Shown here: piece by piece, positions 49,801-59,639 of the stretch
Layout: every line of letters starts with the position of its first letter
Position numbering within the stretch: the stretch's first letter is position 1
From: Takifugu bimaculatus
Taxonomy: Eukaryota; Chordata; Actinopteri; Tetraodontiformes; Tetraodontidae
DNA: 64,000 nucleotides
Direction of reading: 5' to 3'
Assembly (NCBI GenBank): GCA_004026145.2
Contig: CP034986.1
Span: 8,114,929 to 8,178,928, forward strand
Made by a program: the position numbers and the translations under genes
The notes under the pieces: generated by a model
Database searches by the model: none
What the model was told of the DNA's origin: nothing
The model's input: only the letters and a program-made list of their open reading frames with translations

Positions 49801-49881
49801 ACAAATGCCGACGTCGGGTCTACAGAACCACCCTCGCCCACCACACCTGAAGGCATCGACTCCACTCGGGGTCCTGGATGA
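43853..49881 (+). CDS. Secreted netrin with a long basic insert between LN and LE domains
   Basis: Netrins are secreted laminin-related guidance cues that bind DCC, UNC5 and neogenin receptors. Six exons join in phase: 43853-45290, 45408-45596, 47106-47255, 48791-48841, 49228-49308 and 49394-49881, about 798 residues against about 600 in netrin-1. The second of two adjacent in-frame ATGs would also serve as start. A signal peptide (about 1-38) is followed by the laminin N-terminal domain (46-240; DPCYHLDGRPRHC, LGRRFEITYISMQFC, STLDGRPSSPDFDNS, LQDWVTATDIRV). Next comes a charged Lys/Arg/Gly/Asn-rich insert (about 241-418). Three laminin-EGF repeats follow (CKCNGHASKC, CECNGHSNKC, CQCHPLGAVGRWC), then a netrin-type C-terminal (NTR) domain from CVSYCQPSQLKVRM and a tail. 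The insert has RKRR at about 383-386, a furin-type site, and two N-glycosylation sequons. Order and LN motifs place it in the netrin-1/2/3/5 group, not netrin-4 or the G types; the exact paralogue is uncertain. Confidence 0.88.
45597..47105 (+). other. Netrin intron
   Basis: No coding exon, RNA gene or repeat array recognised. Confidence 0.5.
47256..48790 (+). other. Netrin intron
   Basis: No coding exon recognised. GCTAGC/GCTAAC-type words recur near 48180-48250. Confidence 0.5.
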
Positions 49882-50140
49882 AAACCCACACGTGACGTTC
49901 ATTCAGGACATACAAATGTCTGTTTTACCGACGTTCCTGGAATCCTTGAGAGGACACAAATCCTAAACGCTGACGCTAGCTCCTCTCACTGCAAAACCAG
50001 CGAAAATATTCAGGATTAAGGAAGTGCGGTAGCGTCGGGTGGGCGGAGCTAACTGCTGCACGGTCACCCAATCAAAGGCAGAGCTCAGCTGTCAATCATG
50101 ACGCTCACGTCCCTTTTTATTACTAGTTTAAACAAACAAA

Positions 50141-50146
50141 AATAAA
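50141..50146 (+). other. Possible polyadenylation signal of the netrin gene
   Basis: AATAAA 260 bases after the stop; another is at 50513-50518. Which one is used cannot be told. Confidence 0.4.
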
Positions 50147-51556
50147 CACGATAAATCATCGTAGCAAAAATAATAATTGGGAGGCGGGGCTTGTTTTAAA
50201 ACCGCAAGCCTATCACGAGGGGGCAGTAGAGATGCTATGACGGAGCTTCATGCTATGACGGAGCCTCACTCCAAACGTGCTAACAAAAGATGCTACAAAA
50301 ATACCATTTGAAGTTTCTGGAAATTTGACCTAAACTCTGCCATGAAGTATTTTTATCTTAAAGACGATCCTGCGTGCACGTTTGGACGATATTTATTTTG
50401 TTGGATCCCTTCCTGGAAATATAAGCAACATAAGAAAGAGGGTAAATATTCTACCTCAAAATTTGTTACGTCACAAAAGCTTATTTACGAATGACATTTT
50501 ACCATTTGAGCCAATAAAGCTACATACCTGCAATTTTTATGCTTTTCAGGGTGATTTCTGTCATTTTCCCCTTTTGCCCCCCTCAGACTTTCCCCAATGT
50601 TTGGATTTCTTTCCATTCTGGCTGCGGAATATTTATGAAAATTGAGACGATCTATAATCTGTTCCCTCATTTGACAGCTGAGGCGGAGACCAAACTAACT
50701 TCAGCCTCATTTTCTAACCATGTAGGAATCTTACGATTGGCGGTCGGGAACCCTGATACGGATCTAAAAAGCATCGGTCCGACCTGCCGTCCCTGCTCTT
50801 GTTTCCATTTGGGAAAAAATGGCGTCATGGCCCGAGGGAGCTGAGGAGGGGGGGGGGGGCGCTAAGACAGATGGAAGAGCTCCTATTTGTTGAGCAGCCA
50901 TGTTGTTTTGCTAGCAGCTGTGACGGCGATTGGCTGCGCCGCCGCGTCGGGGCCCCGATTGAAAATAAAAAGGAGAAAAATAGACTTGCTGAGTGATGCC
51001 GGATCAGCGGAGCGCTCCGGGGGCGAGCGTTGGCCTTTTTACACCCCAGATCCTCAACCTTATCGGGCAACCTGGCCAACGGAGCGGCTTCCAAGACGCA
51101 AACGTTAAAATGTCTGTCAGATCGTGGCTGTAAAAAAAGGGATTTGACTGTTTACACTGATCAGCCATCAGCAAAAGAAAGGCACAATGATTATGTCACT
51201 ACACCACTAGAGGGCAGACTTTTGAGGCTTTCGTGGACTAAAAATCTTCGTAACCACCCGAAATTCGTCCCTTTAGATAGTTGTGTGTTATGTCAGCTCG
51301 CTGCTTCGCTGCATTCTGAGCGTAAAGCTAACGAGTCGGATGTTCTTCTCACGGCTCGGCGCAGGCGAAAACATTCGACTCCTAATTTCATCAGCTGTCC
51401 GGAGATTTCAAACGGACGCCGCGTTAATAGAACCGATAACGCCGATCGTATGTCGGCGTTTACAGCCAATCAGGAATCAGAACAAGTGATGATTCATTTC
51501 ATACTAATTCACAACATGTGAAGCTTTATTGTACAAGGGCTGAAACATGTTCAGCA

Positions 51557-51558
<2 letters not shown>

Positions 51559-51610
<52 letters not shown>

Positions 51611-51689
51611 ATCAAAACGCCATGTTGACAGAAGCAACACTGAGGAGACGACTGCTGACAGGTGCTTCCTGCAGCAGGTGTTTCTCTGT

Positions 51690-51752
<63 letters not shown>

Positions 51753-51753
51753 A
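51559..51753. repeat. GT array followed by CA array (inverted microsatellites)
   Basis: (GT)n at 51559-51607 is followed 85 bases later by (CA)n at 51692-51753 with one CTCT interruption. The two arrays are complementary, so a single strand could fold into a long stem. Confidence 0.9.
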
Positions 51754-51871
51754 GTGGGGTGGAGGGGGGTTGATCTGCGGTTTTGTTCACTTTAAACCGA
51801 CAACATGCACTTTTGGTGCCATGGATGTTGTGGTAGCAGATGAAAAATGGGGTCAGCTTCTCTGGCAGCGG

Positions 51872-51872
<1 letters not shown>

Positions 51873-51907
<35 letters not shown>
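51873..51907. repeat. (TG)n microsatellite
   Basis: About 17 TG units. Confidence 0.95.
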
Positions 51908-51910
<3 letters not shown>

Positions 51911-52067
51911 CTTTATGCATTGGTGTGTGTGCGTGTGTATGTGTTTGTGGAATTATGTTTACAACCTGTTGAGCGTCCACTTTATGAGAGGTGAGTCCTC
52001 TGCTCTGTAGCCACAGCCAAAGTTCAACAAGACACTTGCGCTGCGTACACACACACACATTTGTATT

Positions 52068-52260
52068 TCTGTCCTTGTGGGGACACAATGCGTTCCCAAA
52101 CTCTTCCTTCATAAGATTAACTCTAACCATGATCTCAAGCCGATTCTAACCTTAAAACCAGACTTGACCCTAAACCAGTCCTGTTGTTTGACAAACCAGC
52201 CAAAATGTCCTCACTATGTAGCATGTACCACACACACAAACACACACACACACACTTCCT
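52068..52260. repeat. Dispersed repeat ending in (CA)n, copy 1
   Basis: Begins TCCTTGTGGGGAC, has a middle part rich in CTAACC, then GTCCTCACTATGTAGCATGTAC and a CA tail. A related copy is at 60250-60431. I do not know a family name for it. Confidence 0.6.
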
Positions 52261-52340
52261 TTCTTATACATAAGAAATAATATATTTCACTGTTGTTCAT
52301 ATTACCTCCACACACATCCTCAAAAACACAAGTCCAAGTT

Positions 52341-52354
52341 CACACACACACACA

Positions 52355-52393
<39 letters not shown>
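52341..52393. repeat. (CA)n microsatellite
   Basis: About 26 CA units with one TA interruption. Confidence 0.95.
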
Positions 52394-52395
<2 letters not shown>

Positions 52396-52529
52396 CTTCT
52401 GTTAACCTGAGAGGGGGGGGGTCAATCCCTGTGATCTGCAGCCTGCATGCCTTCCACACAGACATGCCGTCGACACGGCAACCTGACTCCCAGATAGATT
52501 AGGACTAATCAAGCATAGCACAGCTCTGG

Positions 52530-52584
52530 ACACACACACACACTGTACGCACACACACACACACACGCACACACACACACACAC
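52530..52584. repeat. Interrupted (CA)n microsatellite
   Basis: CA units interrupted by CTGTACGC and by CG steps. Confidence 0.9.
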
Positions 52585-53693
52585 CTTACAGTGCTTACAG
52601 AGACTCTGCAGCAAACATGTGGTTGCCAGCACCAAATTTTCTTGCAATTTACTGCTGATAGTGAGTGAAAAGCTATTTTTTAGACAACCATCTGCTCTCT
52701 GGATGGTTCTCATTTGAGCTTTCCCCCTTTTTCCATATTTCATATAGCCTGCAAAGAGAATTTCACCACCCTGACAGCATAAAAATACTAAATATATCAA
52801 CAAGTTTAACCGTTTAAACCCTGAAAGTGTGTTGTCATCCTGCTAAAATTCCTACATTTGGAGAATCTTTTCTTCCACGGAGTGGAGCCCATAGAAGGGA
52901 GATTAACAAACACAACAGTTAGCATGCTACATGCTAAGGTCATCCAAACTGTGTAAAAAGCCCCTCTGTCTGGATTACATTTGGCTCTTTACAACAGATT
53001 TTTAAAAACCGTCCGTGCCGACCCCTCAAATGATTCCAGCCCGGGTGTGTAAAAGCGTTCCCAGCAGGTGTCGACCGCCCGTCTGGACCCACCCGTCTCA
53101 CAAATGTCTCCGAACTTCCTCAACTTTGTAGTCTGAACTCTACTTTTGTCTTTGTAGTCGTCAGGTGGAACTTTATTTTGGCAGCCACCACCTCGGTGGG
53201 GACAGCTGATTTACGAGTGCGGGGGCAGCGGGTCGGTCCCGCGGCTTCATTATTTTACAGTTTGGGTTCCGGTGGTTGTTATGGCGTCCGTACAGACACA
53301 CACAGTCTATTAGTAGCAGAGAGCCACAGTCGAGGTCCCGGGATTAGCGATCAAAAGAGCGAGGGTGGTGTTTTGGGGGAAAAGGTTGAGGGGGGGGGGG
53401 TAACACTAGCCTTGTGTGCCCAGGTGGTGGGGTTTGAAATGAGCCCCCCCATCTGGGGTGCGGATGGGTCCGAGGCGGGTGTGGGTGAGTGCGTGTGAAT
53501 GACTTTTATGGTCCGTACACTTGTGGTGAACTCCGTCTAGTTGGATTTGAACCAGAACCGATTGGATTTCAGGTTTGGGGAGGCGACCTCTGACCTTTGA
53601 ACACCAAAAAAAACATCTGCGGCTCTGATTTTTTTTTTCCGTGCCACCCAGTGAATCTGACAGCACCGGCGATTAACCGTCTAAAATTACAGT

Positions 53694-53699
53694 TTTATT
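53694..53699 (-). other. Possible polyadenylation signal of the ABR-like gene
   Basis: AATAAA on the minus strand, about 280 bases after the stop codon. Confidence 0.35.
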
Positions 53700-53980
53700 A
53701 ACCTTTGATTCACGTGACCCGATGAGGGAGAATTAGTCCAAACTTAATCTCAAAAGGCCCGAAAAACCAGCCGGTGACCCCCCCCAATGAAAGAATTAAA
53801 CAAAAAGAAAAAAGAAAAAGGATCAAATTTAATGAAAACGGCGCCAAAGAAGTTACAAAAGAAGCAGAATAAAAGTAAATCAAACTAGTGAGAAATCCTC
53901 TGTTTTTCTCAATAAATACCTTTATCGTCTTACAGAATTTTATCTACGGACGCGCGACGGCGGCTGAGGGGGGGGGGGTC

Positions 53981-56900
53981 TCATAAGTGGGTGGACTCGT
54001 CGTCTTGGTCCGAGTCGGGCTGCAGGGATGTCCGAGCTTCAGGGAGGTCGCGGCACTGCAGGAACCAGAACACCACCTGCACCTGGAACACAAACGGAGC
54101 GTTGGAAGGATCCAAACGGGTCGTGACCTTACGATAAAACACGAGGCTGACCTGCACCACCACCTCCTGGGAGATATCTACTGGGACACTGCCAGGTCCC
54201 AGCCCGGCCACAGGGGGGCGTAAGAGGCTGGGTCCAAACACCGTTGCCAGGTTCATCAGAGACATCTTGTTGCTGTCCTGTTTCTCCGAGACTCTGAGGA
54301 GCAATTAAGGCAGATTTCAGTGAGAAGACGTCCGGGGAGACGCTGGGGGGCCGGCGTTGGTGTCGGACCGGCGTTGGTGTCGGACCTTTGCAGGTGGTGC
54401 AGGAGGTAGAGGAAGGTGTGCCGGTTGGGTTCCGGGCAGGACTGGAGGACAGACACCAGGGCCGGGAGGCGGGACTGCACCTCCTGGATGTCTGCAGGCG
54501 AGGACAAAAAACACCCGGCGCTGAGGGAACGTTTCAAGGTCGGCAGGGTCGAAGGTTTAGGGGTCGGAGCTGTAAATTCTAGACAGAACGAGCCGGCAAA
54601 TTAACTGCTGCCCATAAACGAAAGAAGAAGTAGCTGAACACTAAAGTTTCTATGCGCTGACAGAGTGTATTTCCGGGACATAAAATTGCAGGACTCTCGG
54701 GGGAGGGGGTGGGGGGGGGGGTTGCATTATCTTACCCAACATCTGGGCCAGGCGGTGAAAGAGCTCGGTGGGTACGAGGGGCTCTGGCAGCTCTCGGAAG
54801 TAGAGTTTCAGCACGCCGCAGACCACGTTCACCTCCGCGCTCCTCAGCCTGGTTACGGCTTCACGTAGATCTGAGCGCAGGGAAACGTGCGGCAGGCTTG
54901 AGCCGGACGGACGCAGAAGTGGCTCGGGAGCTTAGCTAGCATGCTAGCAGTGTAGCTGAGTTTAATGCTAGCTGCGGTATGCGCCTGTGGCGAGGACGGA
55001 GGAGCGACAGAAACGTTTGTGTCCTTACTGCTGTCGAACGCAGCCTTGAGCGTGCTGATGTCTAGGGCGCCCCCCGACACCCTGTAGATGCCCACCTCGT
55101 CCATGCCCCTCCGCTCCACCTCCTCCACGCAGCAGCGCACCACGTGGGGGACCAGCCCGCCCTCCTGTCTGACAGAGAAACGAATCTATTCAGGACAAAA
55201 AGCAGCTAACGTCTCTTCAGGCTGAGTTAGCTTACCGAGCTACAGCCGCGATAGGGACGCCGAAGACGGGCTGCTGTTGAGAGGTCGGCGTGGGCGGGCC
55301 GACCTGGTGGGGGCGGTACTTTAGGGAAATGGCGAGCTTCACCTGGCCGAGGCTGAGAGTCTGCCTCCTCCATTGCTCCGTCAAGGTTTTAGGGTCCAAC
55401 TGAAGGACACAATCTCTGAGGCAACACGGTCGTCCAACAGGAAGTTAGAGGTGAAACCCGTCTACACACCTGGACGGAGGTTTTAGCCACGACGGCGTCA
55501 TCGCCCTGGACACACGGTTGGCTGACGCAGATCACCTTCAGCTGCTGCGCACCGTCCACCTGGAAATACAGCTCCTGTTGGACAGGAAGTGGGCGGAGTT
55601 AACGGCGGCGACCACGCTCCGACGGGAGCGTTTAAGCCCTCTGATCTCAGCTACAGGAGGGATCAGTTGGCCGTTTCACTGCCGCCGATCGTGTTTAAAG
55701 CAGAGGTTTAAATCCTCAAACGACGTCAGATCGGATTCCGTCTAGACGCGAAGAGTTAGCGCAAGTTCCCCGGTTTCAGTTTTAAAAGCCACAAAACCTC
55801 GAAAACTGTAAAATTAGGACAAAACAACAGTTCAGGATTGACATTTAGAGAATTGCAGCATTTTCACGTTCAACACCGACGGCTTCAACAGGAATTCCGA
55901 GGATGGACGGATTAAAACCCCTCTGAACCCGACGGAAATGTGCTGGTGCTGGTCCGTGAACCGACCTGATCCCAGTGAGGGTTCAGGCTGCGCACGGAAG
56001 AGTGCGTCTGGGCCTGTCGGTCGTGGAACTCGTAACCGTCCACCTCCAAACACACGTAGGCGCCTGGAAAAGAAAGAAGCCGTCATCAGGCTCCACCTGC
56101 TGGGCTTTGGGTCGGAGTGGTCATGTGACCTACAGGCCGGCTGCTCCAGGCCGCGGGCCGAGTGGACGGCGACTACCCAGAGTCCCGCACAGAGACTCCT
56201 CGTCTTTCACTGGAGACAAAAAAAAGGGTCGTTAGATCCCAGATCATGACAGGAGATCAAAGAGATCAAAGCTGCCTCGGCTTGCGTTTCAAATCCAGGA
56301 AGCGATCGTGTGGTGAGGACAGAAGAGACGGCGGCTGTACCGGCGCTGGAGCTCTGCAGCGGCGGCTGCTGGGTCATTCTCAGTTTCACACAGGAGCCGG
56401 TGAGAGTGAGCAAGTCCGGAGGGACGGTTTCAACATCTGAGAGAGGCGGAGGCGTCAGAGAACAGCAAAGATCTCACACAGGAAGCTTTGCGCAATCAAA
56501 GGGTCCAAATATGAACAGATCAAAGGGAAAATATGACACATCAAAGCAAGTTCGTGGGGGGAAAAGGGAAAATTAACAACAAAATAGGAAGATTTGATCT
56601 CATCCCCACACCAAAGATATTTTTAAGCTGTTTTCATTCAAATCTACGCTTTTTTTTTTACCTCCTAAAAAGTTTTTTTTCTTACATTTTAAGTGCTAGC
56701 TTGCTAATTGCGATCGTATCACCTGTGGCGGCCTGCTGACCTACCGTCGGTGGTGAGCTTGTGAATGGCTTCCCTCCACTCTTCCAGCTCATACAGAGAG
56801 GAGAAGAGGAGCGAGTGAGTCTGTGGAGAACCAGACGTCAGACGTGTGTGTGTGTGTGTGCGTTCGCATTGATTACATATCGAGCACCAGAACCCTAATG

Positions 56901-57069
56901 CTTCTGGAAAATTGGGGCCGTGTTTACAAAGTGAAATCATTCAGCCTGGCCCTGTTAAAAGGATCATTTGAGGGTGAGGATGTGGTCTAAAAGAGCTTAG
57001 TTGGAATGGTTCTGGTCAGCGAAACCATTTACGTCAAAGGGGGGGTCCTCGCAAAGCCAGAATTGTGAG

Positions 57070-57106
<37 letters not shown>

Positions 57107-59595
57107 CCCGGTGCTGGCGCTGTGCAGCTCCAGTCTGTACTGGGGCGAGTGTGTGAGCAGCATCAGCTCCATCTGCTCCACCTTCTTCCTGCTGCGAGAC
57201 GCCAGGATCCTGGACGCCTTCTTCAGACGGAACGTTTTCAGGTTTCAGGAAAAGACGTTTGCGTTCGCGTCTCTTGTGCACAAACGTACCGTTTTGTGTT
57301 GCCTCAGCTGCTGCTGGAAGACGAACATCTTGGACCTTATGGCGTGTAAGCGGAGGTCCGGGGAACGCTGCTCCGCCACCCAGCGAAGCTTGAGCCGGGC
57401 CAGCGGCAGGTACCAGCAGAACCGGTAGTGGTCCTGCTTCCTGGAGGGGAACAAACGTTCAGATCTCTCTCCCCTCCGGGCGACGGCCGGTCCCGCGGGC
57501 GTGCTCACCCTCTGCCCGCCTGTTTCACCCTGGTGCACAGCAGGAGGTCGGTGTAAAGGAAGAGGTGGCGCAGGTAGCGTTCGCCCTCGCTCGCGTCCAC
57601 CACGAAGCCGTCGCGCATCAGCCGGTGGTTCTGCAGCGACACAGGCAGAATTTACGCCTCTCCGGCACCACGAAGTCGGGTTCCGCGCGCGTCCCGGGCG
57701 ACCCGGCTCACCATGCGGCGGCTGAGCGTGACCTCCCGTTTGCTTTGCGAGCTCTCGTTCACGCCGGCCAGGAAGCTGCGAGACAGCCTCAGGGCTTCCT
57801 GCAGGGAGGCGTGGTCAACGTGCGCGGCCGGCGTCGTCTTCAGGACGTCCTGAAACCACCACACAGGGGTCGGGTTGGTCAGAAACCTGCGGGATGGGGC
57901 GGCGTCCGTTCGGGGAAAGAAAAGAGCTCACGCGCAGCACGAGGGTCGTCTTGGTCACTCTGTCCAGGGGCCGGTACAAAAGAGCTGCACATAGAGATCA
58001 AAGAGAGCTGATCTTCAAAGAGAGCTGATCTTCAAAGAGAGCTGATCAGTCCTCATCTGTGCTCCACCTGAGTTCGTCTTTACCTTCAAAGGTGTATTTC
58101 CCTTCCGAGCCGGTGTTAGACATCATGCTCTGGACAAAGCAGAGACCGTTTAGCTGCGTTTGTTAGCGTTAGCGTGTAGCGTGAAGCACCGCAGCAGGAC
58201 GGGGGGGCGGGGGTTCGGGTACCTCTGCCAGGGTTCTGAAGCGAGCGTCAGTGTGAGCGCAGCGGCGCACCACCTCCACGGCCTCCTCGTAGTTGCCGAT
58301 GAAGCCGCCGTACAGGCTGAACTGGTTCACCTGCGGAGGTGGAACGGGACAAACCGGTTCCCTTCTGTCGTTAAAGAGTTTCGGATCCCTTGAAACCGTT
58401 AAAAACCGTTAGAAACTCAGAGAACAGCTTAGCTAGCGTGCTAGTGCTAAAGTAAGCTAGGCTAAAGGACGGCAGAACCTAAGAATCTCCTCGGAAGAAC
58501 TCACCATTTTCAGGAAGAGGTCCCCCACCATCAGGTCAAGGCCAGGGCGGTTCTTCTCTTCCTCCTCACCCGATCCAGGACCCGTTGTGGTCGCACCCGT
58601 TCAGCCGGGCCTTCAGCCCAGAACAGAAGCTCTGGTGCATGTCTCTGATCTCAGGCACCTGGTAAAAAACTGTCTGGACCTCTTGGGTGGACTAGAACCG
58701 GCTGGGAGGTCCCGGCTGAGGCCCACAGAGCCTTCATGGGCTGGAAGAGACACGGAGAAGAACGTAGCTAGCAGCTAACGCGCTGGGGTTTTTTTGTTTT
58801 GTTTTTTTCTTCAAACCCTGCTGGATGATAGCTGACACTAGAATAATGAGAGCCGAAGAGGAACCATTTTTGTAGAGACCGACCCGTATTTGGTTGAAAT
58901 GAGGAAGTGAGGGTGCAAAATCCTTGACCGCAGCCTCGCTTGTGGACATAAAAAAACCTCTTATTTTTACACTCCTTTGTGTGAGCTAGCTGTGCTCATG
59001 TTTGGGAGGCGTACCATCAGCAGGGCGTCCAGCTCTCTCAGATAAACCTCCTCGCTCTTCAGGATGCCCCTCAGGACCACCAGCCTCCTCTCCAGCATCT
59101 CCTCCGGGCGCCATGGCGTCTGATTGGGCAGCAGCACGTCATTAAAACCGTGAACAACTTTTTTCTGCAGCTTTCCGCAGGTGCGGTCTCAGTTTCTCAT
59201 GCCGAGGGTCAGAATAGAAAAAGGAAGTGAAGTAGACCTCAGCAACACACTTTGTATCTGTATTTTTCTCAAGTGTGACGAGGGCTGTGCCTACTTAACC
59301 GCTGAAATAATGCAAGGATTTAGTAAAAGAGCCCCAGCTGGCCGACTCACGGGGGTGTCCGGGAGGTCCAGGCTCTCCGTGTGGAGAGGAGACAGCAGAC
59401 AGGAGACCTCCTCCTCCTCCTCCTCCGTCTTTGCTTCACATTCAACTGAAAACACGTGTTGGAATAATAGCAAACATCTCAATAGTTATCTCAATAGTTT
59501 CCTCACAGGATAGCAGCGGCATCAGTCGCAACTCTGAAGGTACCTGGGACCTGCTGGGAGTCCAGGTAGTCCACAGCCTCCTGGTAGACGTCCAT
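53981..59595 (-). CDS. abr: ABR/BCR-type RhoGEF-PH-C2-RhoGAP, with frame breaks
   Basis: ABR and BCR both load and switch off Rho-family GTPases, acting mainly as Rac GAPs at membranes. Twenty-two exons: 59544-59595, 59351-59445, 59015-59119, 58505-58740, 58223-58330, 58084-58129, 57932-57984, 57712-57849, 57509-57630, 57290-57440, 57107-57220, 56745-56820, 56341-56436, 56134-56209, 55966-56063, 55470-55574, 55236-55399, 55029-55168, 54736-54870, 54386-54491, 54152-54293 and 53981-54082. In order: short acidic N terminus, DH domain (59119 to about 57720), PH (57630-56745), C2 (from about 56209 to 55236) and RhoGAP (55168-54000). The GAP arginine finger is present (GIYRVSGG), as is LKLYFRELPEPL. 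The last residues, STHL, keep a class I PDZ ligand like the STDV/STEV ends of ABR and BCR. The short N terminus, without the BCR kinase region, favours ABR. Three single extra bases break the frame (about 58691, about 58590 and about 56183); without them the length is about 818 residues, close to human ABR. It is either a decaying copy or affected by sequence error. Confidence 0.82.
54351..54384. repeat. 17-bp tandem duplication at a splice donor
   Basis: CCGGCGTTGGTGTCGGA is present twice in a row. On the minus strand the copies start next to the donor after CTGCAAAG, so the GGTCCGAC donor context is repeated 17 bases further on. Confidence 0.85.
54699..54721 (+). repeat. G-rich tract with quadruplex potential
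   Basis: Runs of five, five and eleven G separated by single A and T. It lies in an intron of the ABR-like gene, about 15 bases inside the donor, as a C tract on the sense strand. Confidence 0.8.
57073..57104. repeat. (GT)n microsatellite next to an ABR-like exon
   Basis: About 16 GT units directly touching the splice donor (GTACAC on the minus strand) of the exon 57107-57220. Length changes here would sit at the donor. Confidence 0.9.
57997..58049. repeat. 17-18-bp tandem repeat in an ABR-like intron
   Basis: TCAAAGAGAGCTGATCT-like units occur three times in a row, the last one shortened. Confidence 0.8.
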
Positions 59596-59639
59596 CGTCC
59601 TCCTCCACGCGGGCCGAGCTGACACTGAGCTTCCTCTTT

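Larger units (their letters stand above)
50150..53690. other. Intergenic DNA with a microsatellite cluster
   Basis: Between the netrin 3' end and the ABR-like 3' end. No coding exon seen. From 51559 to 52584 it is dominated by CA/GT arrays and one copy of a dispersed repeat (52068-52260). Confidence 0.5.

Noticed and set aside
51030..51521. Open frame of 163 codons on the plus strand
   Set aside because: No family resemblance or membrane or signal segment, and it lies in intergenic DNA near microsatellites.
51547..52803. Cys/Val or Thr/His repeat frames across CA/GT arrays
   Set aside because: These frames are read through dinucleotide repeats and do not code for a protein.
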